Source: Acidimicrobiaceae bacterium
Lineage (GTDB): Bacteria > Actinomycetota > Acidimicrobiia > Acidimicrobiales > RAAP-2
Assembly: GCA_003135595.1 (NCBI GenBank)
Contig: PLCI01000045.1
Location: 3,457-9,670 of the forward strand
Length of the DNA stretch: 6,214 nt
Reading direction: 5' to 3'
How positions within the stretch are numbered: position 1 is the stretch's first letter; every line of letters begins with the position of its first letter. The notes beneath the pieces are model-generated. The model was not told the origin of the DNA and searched no databases. It saw only the letters and a program-made list of their open reading frames with translations. A program made the position numbers and the translations under genes. Of this stretch, positions 1 through 4,800 are shown piece after piece.

Positions 1-876
1 GTCGGGCTCGCCGTCTTGTTCGGCTCGCCCGACGAGCCCGCGCTCACGCTCAAGAACTGGTCGACCGCGGACCCCGCGGACTTCGTCGCGTCCGCGGCGA
101 AGGAGCTTGCCGGCACGTCGTTCGTCGCGAACTACGGCCCGCCCTACAACAACTCGGTTGGTGCGGTCCAGCGGCTCGGTCCGTTCCACCTGCCGGACAT
201 CCTCGGCGTGCGCATCCCGATCAACACGGCGAAGGACTTCGTGCTGGGGCCGCTCGGCAGCCAGCCGGGTCCCCGTGCGCTCAGCAGCGCGCTCGCGACC
301 TACGTCGCGGCGAGCACCTCGCAGCAGCAGGCCTGGGCGAACGCGTACGCGAACAACACGCTGAATCCAGACGGCAGCACACGCGTGACGTTCGTGAACG
401 GGAAGGTCGTGATGCCGCCGGGCAACTACGGCCCCGTGGCAGTGCTGATGCAGCAAGAGACCCAGATCGCGAGGTCCGGCGCGCTCGACCAGGCGCTCAT
501 CACCCCCACCGGCTTCTACACGACTGACTACACGAGGCCGAGCCTGTTCCTCGCAGACGGCGGCTGGTTCGCGACCCAGGGCCAGAACCAGAACCTGACC
601 GGCACGCAGTGGGGAATGATGAACGAGACCGGCAGCTACCCCGGCCAGGCGTGGCTGTGGCTCTACACGATGCTGTACCAGATCCCGCCGTACAACTCGA
701 CTTGGGCGGCGAACGCCGACGTCGACGTCTGGTTCACGATGGTCGTGCTCACGGGCCTCTTGATCTTCGTCCCCTTCATCCCGGGGCTGCGGTCGATCCC
801 GCGGCTGACGCGCGTCTACCGGCTGATCTGGCGCAAGCACTACCGGTTGATCGAGCAGCCCGCGCCAGGGCCGTGA
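1..876 (+). CDS. Membrane-anchored extracytoplasmic protein, 3' part (actinobacterial 'cytochrome B6'-annotated type)
   Basis: Partial gene: the frame is open at base 1 and ends at TGA 874-876, leaving 291 visible residues. The first residues (VGLAVLF) look like the end of an N-terminal membrane helix that lies mostly outside the window. A polar, cysteine-free domain of about 230 residues follows, then one hydrophobic helix (about visible residues 241-262, containing VVLTGLLIFVPFIPGL) and a short basic tail (RVYRLIWRKHYR), so the C-terminus is probably cytoplasmic. Motifs that look conserved are YGPPYN, IPINTAKDFVLGPL, YTTDYTRPSLFLADGGWF and QWGMMNETGSYPGQ. From memory, this architecture matches actinobacterial proteins labelled 'cytochrome B6'. 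The visible part has no CxxCH and only two histidines, so nothing here supports heme binding. The true function is unknown. It is followed directly by a strong hairpin and faces the cold-shock gene. Confidence 0.75.
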   Translation, partial: VGLAVLFGSPDEPALTLKNWSTADPADFVASAAKELAGTSFVANYGPPYNNSVGAVQRLGPFHLPDILGVRIPINTAKDFVLGPLGSQPGPRALSSALATYVAASTSQQQAWANAYANNTLNPDGSTRVTFVNGKVVMPPGNYGPVAVLMQQETQIARSGALDQALITPTGFYTTDYTRPSLFLADGGWFATQGQNQNLTGTQWGMMNETGSYPGQAWLWLYTMLYQIPPYNSTWAANADVDVWFTMVVLTGLLIFVPFIPGLRSIPRLTRVYRLIWRKHYRLIEQPAPGP

Positions 877-878
877 AC

Positions 879-918
879 GCACTGAAGGGGCCCTCTCGGG
901 CCCCTTCAGTTTCAGTGC
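879..918. terminator. Strong hairpin terminator between convergent genes
   Basis: The arms ACTGAAGGGGCCC (881-893) and GGGCCCCTTCAGT (898-910) form a perfect 13-bp stem with a TCTC loop, starting four bases after the stop codon of the left gene. On the plus strand the stem is followed only by TTCAGTG, so the T tract is weak. The same hairpin also lies 41 bases beyond the cold-shock stop codon on the minus strand, so it probably serves both genes. The bases 911-918 (TTCAGTGC) can also pair with GCACTGAA at 879-886, giving an alternative register. Confidence 0.8.
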
Positions 919-920
919 GT

Positions 921-941
921 GGTGCGCCGTGATGGCGCCCC
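921..941 (-). terminator. Secondary hairpin just after the cold-shock gene
   Basis: GGTGCGCC (921-928) and GGCGCCCC (934-941) pair around a GTGAT loop with one mismatch. Read on the minus strand this lies 10 bases after the cold-shock stop codon and before the stronger hairpin at 881-910. It has no T tract, so it may only protect the 3' end of the transcript or assist termination. Confidence 0.3.
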
Positions 942-950
942 GTTAGTCAG

Positions 951-1154
951 TCAGTTGGTGGCCCGGACGTTGAGCGCCTCGGGACCCTTCCGGCCAGGTC
1001 CGACCTCAAACTCCACAGCCTGACCTTCGACAAGCGAGCGGTAGCCGTCGCCGGCGATGTTCGAGTAGTGGACAAAGACGTCTTCGCCGTCCTCCCGCGA
1101 GATAAAGCCGTAGCCCTTCTCGTTATTGAAGAACTTGACAGTTCCTTGAGTCAC
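951..1154 (-). CDS. cspA: CspA-family cold-shock protein
   Basis: A 67-residue single cold-shock domain (OB fold) that binds single-stranded RNA and DNA in the cytoplasm; family members melt RNA structure and act as RNA chaperones. RNP1 is KGYGFI at residues 13-18 and RNP2 is VFVHY at 26-30. The N-terminus TQGTVKFFNNEKG and the GYRSLVEGQAVEFEV segment are typical of the family. F9 sits where many homologues have tryptophan. I chose the GTG at 1154 because it gives the usual family length and follows a good ribosome site (AAGGAAGG, nine bases upstream). The frame stays open upstream to 1352, but that extension resembles no Csp sequence and is better read as leader. The gene is transcribed alone or by weak readthrough from the dehydrogenase gene 260 bases upstream. 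The paralogue letter is not certain. Confidence 0.95.
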   Translation of the reverse strand: MTQGTVKFFNNEKGYGFISREDGEDVFVHYSNIAGDGYRSLVEGQAVEFEVGPGRKGPEALNVRATN

Positions 1155-1163
1155 TTGCGTGTA

Positions 1164-1171
1164 CCTTCCTT
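1164..1171 (-). promoter_or_regulatory. Ribosome binding site of the cold-shock gene
   Basis: On the minus strand AAGGAAGG lies nine bases before the GTG at 1154. It fixes the start of the 67-residue protein and argues against the upstream in-frame extension. Confidence 0.7.
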
Positions 1172-1179
1172 TACCTTCA

Positions 1180-1217
1180 GCAGGGCTCTCGCCCCGCAAC
1201 CACCGCCTCGTGGCGGC
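1180..1217 (-). promoter_or_regulatory. Structured 5' leader of the cold-shock mRNA (two hairpins)
   Basis: On the minus strand two hairpins stand immediately before the ribosome site. The first (1217-1202) is GCCGCC, loop ACGA, GGCGGT, six pairs including one G-T wobble. The second (1197-1180) is GCGGGGC, loop GAGA (a GNRA tetraloop), GCCCTGC, seven pairs including one G-T wobble. Structured leaders control the temperature response of cspA in Escherichia coli. Whether these hairpins have a regulatory role is inference; they resemble no named RNA family that I recognise. Confidence 0.35.
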
Positions 1218-1242
1218 ACCGCTACCACTCGGCAGCGCGCAA

Positions 1243-1270
1243 AGCGTACCTCGGAACGGTCCGTCCGCAA
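1243..1270 (-). promoter_or_regulatory. Candidate promoter of the cold-shock gene
   Basis: On the minus strand TTGCGG (1270-1265) and TACGCT (1248-1243) are separated by 16 bases, a plausible housekeeping-sigma -35/-10 pair. Transcription would start near 1236, giving a leader of about 80 bases that contains the two hairpins at 1180-1217. The match is modest and the region is GC-rich, so chance is possible. Confidence 0.3.
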
Positions 1271-1369
1271 CCGGGAATCCGGGGTCGGGCTCGCCGTCAC
1301 CTACGAGCTGAACGCTGGCGCGGTGAGCCGACGTCGAGTCTTTCAGTGCCACATGTACCCGACGGTTAA

Positions 1370-1394
1370 GCAGACCCGAACCCTCGGGGCCTGC
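1370..1394 (-). terminator. Probable terminator after the dehydrogenase gene
   Basis: On the minus strand, 20 bases after the dehydrogenase stop codon, GCAGG-C-CCCGA pairs with TCGGGTCTGC around a GGGT loop. This gives ten pairs, one a G-T wobble, with one bulged C. It is followed by TTAACC, so the T tract is weak. The position suits a terminator separating the dehydrogenase transcript from the cold-shock gene. I see nothing else in 1271-1369. Confidence 0.4.
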
Positions 1395-1414
1395 GACTTA
1401 GCGCGCTGGCATGG

Positions 1415-2272
1415 TCAGGTCGACTTGTAGGAGTAGAAGCCTTGGCCCGACTTTCTGCCGAGCAGGCCCGCCTGCGTCATGCGTGACAGGAGCGGCGGCG
1501 GTGCCAGGTGGGGCTCTTTGAACTCCTCGTAGAGCGACTCGGCCACGGCCTGGGTCGTGTCGAGCCCGATCAGGTCGGTGAGCGCGAGCGGCCCGAGGGG
1601 ATGCGCGCAGCCGATCACCATGCCCGTGTCGATGTCCTCGGCGCTGGCGAAGCCTGATTCGAGCATCCGGATCGCCGACAGCAGGTACGGGATCAGGAGT
1701 GCGTTGACCACAAACCCCGCCCGGTCAGGCGACATGATGACCTGCTTGCCGAGCTTGTCAGTCGCGAAGCCCCGGACCTTGGCCACGGTCTCGGGGCTCG
1801 TGAGCAGCGAGGAGATCACCTCGACGAGCTTGAGCACCGGGACCGGGTTGAAGAAGTGCATCCCGATGACCTGCTCGGGGCGCTTGGTGGTCATCGCGAG
1901 CTTGATGATGGGGATCGATGACGTGTTGGTCGCGAGCACCGCGTCGCCGCTCACGACGACCTCGTCCAGCTTGCGGAACACCTCTTCTTTGGCGCGCTCG
2001 TCCTCGAGCACCGCCTCCACGACGAATGTCCGGTCCGCCAAGTCGTCGAACGATCCGGCGAACGTCAGGCTCGCCCGCGCAGCCTCGGCGTCTGACTCGC
2101 TCAGCTTCCCCGAGCCCACGGCCCTGGACAGCGAGCGCTCGACGCGGTCCCTCCCGGCCTTCAGGGCATCGGCGTCGCGCTCCACGACGACCACGTCGGC
2201 ACCTGCCTTCGCGCACACCTCGGCGATGCCCGAGCCCATGAGCCCGCACCCAACCACCCCAACTCGATCCAC
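1415..2272 (-). CDS. hbd: 3-hydroxybutyryl-CoA dehydrogenase (3-hydroxyacyl-CoA dehydrogenase family)
   Basis: A 285-residue cytoplasmic enzyme expected to interconvert (S)-3-hydroxybutyryl-CoA and acetoacetyl-CoA with NAD(P), in fatty-acid degradation or butyrate/PHB-type metabolism. The Rossmann domain opens with VGVVGCGLMGSGIA, where G8, G10 and G13 are the dinucleotide glycines, and E31 ends the second strand (VVVVERD). By analogy with characterised HBD enzymes the active-site residues are S118 in NTSS, H139 and E151 in HFFNPVPVLKLVEV, and N190 in GFVVN. The C-terminal dimerisation domain (about 185-281) carries HPLGPLALTDLIGLD and the closing GRKSGQGFYSY. Length matches the family (about 280-290). 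I chose the GTG at 2272 because it precedes the Rossmann strand directly and follows AGGAGG; an upstream ATG would add a non-conserved tail. FadB2 and PaaH are close alternatives, and cofactor preference cannot be read reliably here. Confidence 0.93.
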   Translation of the reverse strand: MDRVGVVGCGLMGSGIAEVCAKAGADVVVVERDADALKAGRDRVERSLSRAVGSGKLSESDAEAARASLTFAGSFDDLADRTFVVEAVLEDERAKEEVFRKLDEVVVSGDAVLATNTSSIPIIKLAMTTKRPEQVIGMHFFNPVPVLKLVEVISSLLTSPETVAKVRGFATDKLGKQVIMSPDRAGFVVNALLIPYLLSAIRMLESGFASAEDIDTGMVIGCAHPLGPLALTDLIGLDTTQAVAESLYEEFKEPHLAPPPLLSRMTQAGLLGRKSGQGFYSYKST

Positions 2273-2276
2273 ACGT

Positions 2277-2282
2277 CCTCCT
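2277..2282 (-). promoter_or_regulatory. Ribosome binding site of the dehydrogenase gene
   Basis: On the minus strand a perfect AGGAGG lies four bases before the GTG at 2272. The spacing is a little short, but the match is strong and decides the start against upstream in-frame codons. Confidence 0.65.
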
Positions 2283-2298
2283 CGTCGACCCCAAAAGG

Positions 2299-2304
2299 AT
2301 CCTA
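2299..2304 (-). promoter_or_regulatory. Possible -10 element of the dehydrogenase gene
   Basis: On the minus strand TAGGAT lies 27 bases before the GTG start, a fair -10 match. No convincing -35 is seen at 16-18 bases (AATGAG at best). It implies a leader of about 20 bases. Weak evidence. Confidence 0.25.
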
Positions 2305-2384
2305 AGAGGGGGGAATCGAAGCTCATTGGACGCTCGCGCCGGCCCACGTCGAGATTCGTCGGCAGTGCCCTTCGGTGGCCCAGA

Positions 2385-2413
2385 TTGCTGGAGTCAAAGT
2401 ACAGGGCTAGTTT
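2385..2413 (+). promoter_or_regulatory. Candidate promoter of the LIV-type transport operon
   Basis: TTGCTG (2385-2390) and TAGTTT (2408-2413) are separated by exactly 17 bases, a good housekeeping-sigma arrangement in an otherwise GC-rich region. Transcription would start near 2420, giving a leader of about 70 bases before the ATG at 2491. TGTCA occurs twice (2413-2417 and 2428-2432), which could be part of an operator, but two copies of five bases are weak evidence. In the leader, TCCTC (2460-2464) can pair with GAGGA (2473-2477) just upstream of the ribosome site. Confidence 0.5.
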
Positions 2414-2478
2414 GTCATCTCTACAACTGTCAGAGTCGGGGAAGCACTGATGGTGCCTCTCCTCTTGATACCGAGGAA

Positions 2479-2485
2479 AGAAGGA
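2479..2485 (+). promoter_or_regulatory. Ribosome binding site of the binding-protein gene
   Basis: AGAAGGA lies five bases before the ATG at 2491. It selects this ATG, which opens a classical signal peptide, over the longer in-frame opening that reaches back to about 2326. Confidence 0.7.
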
Positions 2486-2490
2486 TTCGA

Positions 2491-3714
2491 ATGAGGAAGT
2501 TGCTCATGAGGGCATGCGTGCCGATCGTGGCGGGAGCCGTGGCTCTCGCCGGGTTTAGCGCGATCGCTTCGGCGAGCACCACGCCGCACGCCGCCAAGCC
2601 GGTGTTCGAGATCGCCTACGAGGGTCCGCTCTCTGGTGGTGTCGCGCAGCTTGGGCTGAACATGGTCTACGGCGAGCGCCTGGCGATCAACCTGGCGAAC
2701 GAGGGCAAGACCTTCGGCAAGCTCCCCTTCGCGCTCGTCCCCGGCACTTACAACGACCAGGGCTCCGAGACCGTATCGCCGACGACGGCCGCTGAGATCG
2801 TGGCCAAGAAGGCGATCGTGGCAGTCGTCGGGCCGGCGTTCTCGGGCGCGACCAAGGCCGCCGAGCCGACCTTCCACGCCGCGCATCTCGCCACGGTGAG
2901 CCCCTCGGCGACGAACGTCCTGCTCGCCACGCACGGCTGGAACAACTTCTTCCGGGTCGTCGCGGCTGACAACATCCAGGGCAGCGCCGACGCGAGCTAC
3001 ATCACCTCGAAGCTGAAGCTCAAGAAGATCTACGTCGTCAGCGACCAGACCACCTATGGCGCCGGTCTCGCGTCGGCATTCACGGCAGCCGCCAAGCACG
3101 ACGGTGCGACGATCTACGGCGGTGGCCCGGATCCGATCCCGAGCACGCCCGCATGCGGCAACGGCGGGACTGGCGACCCGTCCCAGTACCCCGGCAAGGC
3201 CGCGACGATCAAGTCGGCCAACCCGCCGATCATCTTCTATGGCGGCTACTACTGCGACCTCGGCCTGCTCATCTCAGCGCTGCACACTGTCGGCTACAAG
3301 GGCAGGATCATGAGCGGTGACGGCAGCGACGACCCGCACCTGATCTCGGGCACGAAGCCGACCAAGGCGGCCAACGGCACGTTCCTTTCCTGCGCCTGCT
3401 CGGTGCTCGGCAAGACGCCGGCCGACCGGACCTTCGCCGCGGGCTTCACCGCGATCGCGAAGTTCCCGCCTGGGACCTACTCGGCCGAGGCCTACGACTC
3501 GACGAATATCATCATCGAGGCGATGTTGAAGATCTGGAAGGCCTACGGCGCGAAGGGTGAGACCAGAGCCCGGATCGTGACCTTCCTGCACGCCGTCAGC
3601 TGGGTCGGTCTGACGAAGACCATCAAGTTCCAGGCGAACGGCAACATCGCGGGCACCACGGTGTACATGAACCAGGTCCGCTCCGGCAAGATCTACCAAA
3701 TCGGCTTGGCATAG
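2491..3714 (+). CDS. livJ: Branched-chain amino-acid type ABC transporter substrate-binding protein (periplasmic-binding fold type I)
   Basis: A 407-residue secreted receptor of the LIV/HAAT family that captures a ligand and delivers it to the LivH/LivM permease encoded downstream. Residues 1-28 are a Sec signal peptide: basic RK and R, a hydrophobic core (VPIVAGAVALAGFSAIA), and a likely ASA cleavage site before S29. There is no lipobox; C9 precedes the hydrophobic core and is not in lipobox context. The mature protein opens with FEIAYEGPLSGG (39-50), a typical first strand and ligand loop. VVGPAFSGATKAAEP (112-126) and SPSATN (137-142, a usual carboxylate-binding loop) follow. The second lobe shows IYVVSDQTTYGAGLASAF (180-197) and AEAYDSTNIIIEAM (332-345). 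Mature cysteines are C222, C255, C301 and C303, suggesting disulfides. The family binds leucine-type amino acids but also amides, urea and aromatic acids, so the ligand is uncertain; the symbol is by family and position. Confidence 0.9.
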   Translation: MRKLLMRACVPIVAGAVALAGFSAIASASTTPHAAKPVFEIAYEGPLSGGVAQLGLNMVYGERLAINLANEGKTFGKLPFALVPGTYNDQGSETVSPTTAAEIVAKKAIVAVVGPAFSGATKAAEPTFHAAHLATVSPSATNVLLATHGWNNFFRVVAADNIQGSADASYITSKLKLKKIYVVSDQTTYGAGLASAFTAAAKHDGATIYGGGPDPIPSTPACGNGGTGDPSQYPGKAATIKSANPPIIFYGGYYCDLGLLISALHTVGYKGRIMSGDGSDDPHLISGTKPTKAANGTFLSCACSVLGKTPADRTFAAGFTAIAKFPPGTYSAEAYDSTNIIIEAMLKIWKAYGAKGETRARIVTFLHAVSWVGLTKTIKFQANGNIAGTTVYMNQVRSGKIYQIGLA

Positions 3715-3734
3715 TCAGCTCGCACGCGGTATTG

Positions 3735-3770
3735 ACGAACCGGGCGTCCCGAACGGGGCGCCCGGTTCGT
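3735..3770 (+). terminator. Strong hairpin between binding-protein and permease genes
   Basis: ACGAACCGGGCG (3735-3746) and CGCCCGGTTCGT (3759-3770) pair perfectly over 12 bp. The stem continues through one T-G wobble and CCC/GGG to a GAAC tetraloop (3751-3754), giving 16 stacked pairs. It starts 21 bases after the stop codon and is followed by TGCATCC with no real T tract. In LIV operons such a hairpin usually reduces transcription into the permease genes or protects the 3' end of the binding-protein mRNA. It could also act as a full terminator if livH has its own promoter. Confidence 0.7.
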
Positions 3771-3828
3771 TGCATCCGGCCCACGCATCACGCGCGGTGA
3801 TGGTGGACGTTTGCTAAAAACACTGAGG

Positions 3829-3849
3829 ATGAAGCGGGCGCCGGCCTGA
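3829..3849 (+). other. Possible six-codon leader ORF before livH
   Basis: ATG at 3829 opens a six-codon frame (MKRAPA) ending at TGA 3847-3849. It is in the same frame as livH and only three bases before the livH ATG. A GAGG runs directly into its ATG, so it has no properly spaced ribosome site. It could support reinitiation at livH, which itself lacks a visible ribosome site, but it may equally be chance. In 3771-3828 I see only a poor AT-richer patch (GCTAAAAAC) that could hold a -10 without a -35. Confidence 0.2.
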
Positions 3850-3852
3850 ACC

Positions 3853-4800
3853 ATGCACTGTCCTGCCTTCATCGCGCACAACAACCTCTGGATCTCGCTG
3901 TTCATCGGTGGGCTCGCGAATGGCTTCTTGTACGCCATGATCGCGATCGGCTACACGCTCGTCTACGGCGTGCTGCGCCTCATCAACTTCGCCCACTCCG
4001 AGGTCTTCATGCTCGGCGCATTCGGCGCGTACTTCGCCCTTCACTACGCCCTCGGGAGCAGCTCGCCAGTGGGGTACCTCGCGCTGCTGTGGGTTCTCGT
4101 CGGCATCGCCGCGGGCGGCATCGCCGGCGCCGTCACGGGCTTCAGTCTCGAGCGCGTCGCCTACCGTCCGCTCCGACGCCGTAACGCGCCAAAGCTCACG
4201 TACCTGATCAGCGCCATCGGCGCCTCGCTGTTCCTCCAGAACCTCGCCGCCAAGGAGTTCGGCCGTGGCAACCCCTTCGTCCCAGCGCCCGCACTCACGA
4301 GCGGGGTCGCTGTGACGGTCTGCGGGGCTGCAATCGACCAGTTCTGGATCCTCACGTTCATCGTCGCGATCGTGATGCTCGTGTTCGCCGACGTGGTGGT
4401 CCACCGCACCAAGCTCGGGCGAGGCATCCGCGCCGTGGCACAGGACGTCGACACCGCCAGCCTCATGGGCGTCAACATCGACCGGACCATCGTGACGACG
4501 TTCGTCCTGGGTGGCCTTCTCGGCGGTGCGGCTGGCTGCCTGTGGGGCATGCAGTACGGGGTGAACTTCGGGATGGGCTTCATCCCGGGGCTCAAGGCCT
4601 TCGCGGCAGCCGTCCTCGGCGGCATCGGCAACCTTCGCGGCGCGATGCTCGGCGGACTCCTCCTCGGCGTCGTCGAGTCGCTTTCGCTCAAGTTCATCTC
4701 GTCGCAGTACGAGGACGTTGTCGCGTACTCCGTGCTCATCGTCGTGCTGCTCGTCCGCCCGACCGGGATCCTGGGCGAGCGGCTGGGGCGCGTCGCATGA
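3853..4800 (+). CDS. livH: LivH-type ABC transporter permease
   Basis: A 315-residue integral membrane protein of the LIV/HAAT permease family (BPD_transp_2), forming half of the translocation channel. About eight hydrophobic segments are visible, beginning with NLWISLFIGGLANGFLYAMIAIGYTLVYG. Family signatures are GYTLVYGVLRLINFAHSEVFMLG (33-55), the cytoplasmic coupling-helix region AVAQDVDTASLMGVN (194-208), and PGLKAFAAAVLGGIGNLRGAMLGG (245-268). It ends with RPTGILGE, as homologues do. Length is near the usual 290-310. The ATG at 3853 is preceded one codon upstream by an in-frame TGA, so no longer start is possible. No clear ribosome site precedes it, which is odd for a well-conserved gene. 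The stop codon overlaps the next gene in ATGA, implying translational coupling with livM. It is separated from the binding-protein gene by 138 bases containing a strong hairpin. Confidence 0.93.
   Translation: MHCPAFIAHNNLWISLFIGGLANGFLYAMIAIGYTLVYGVLRLINFAHSEVFMLGAFGAYFALHYALGSSSPVGYLALLWVLVGIAAGGIAGAVTGFSLERVAYRPLRRRNAPKLTYLISAIGASLFLQNLAAKEFGRGNPFVPAPALTSGVAVTVCGAAIDQFWILTFIVAIVMLVFADVVVHRTKLGRGIRAVAQDVDTASLMGVNIDRTIVTTFVLGGLLGGAAGCLWGMQYGVNFGMGFIPGLKAFAAAVLGGIGNLRGAMLGGLLLGVVESLSLKFISSQYEDVVAYSVLIVVLLVRPTGILGERLGRVA

Noticed and set aside
1155..1352. In-frame upstream extension that would make the cold-shock protein 133 residues long
   Set aside because: The added residues resemble no cold-shock sequence, and a good ribosome site precedes the GTG at 1154, which gives the normal family length. 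An open frame of this size is common by chance at this GC content.
1557..2450. 297-residue plus-strand open frame
   Set aside because: It lies antisense to the dehydrogenase, whose Rossmann and catalytic motifs are unmistakable. The frame is serine/arginine-rich with no recognisable domain.
2326..2490. N-terminal extension of the binding protein from an upstream in-frame start
   Set aside because: It would place 55 polar residues before a classical signal peptide and would overlap the candidate promoter. The ATG at 2491 has a good ribosome site.
3829..3855. Readthrough or selenocysteine at the TGA between the mini-ORF and livH
   Set aside because: LivH homologues begin near the 3853 ATG, the upstream peptide is only six residues, and no convincing recoding structure is visible.
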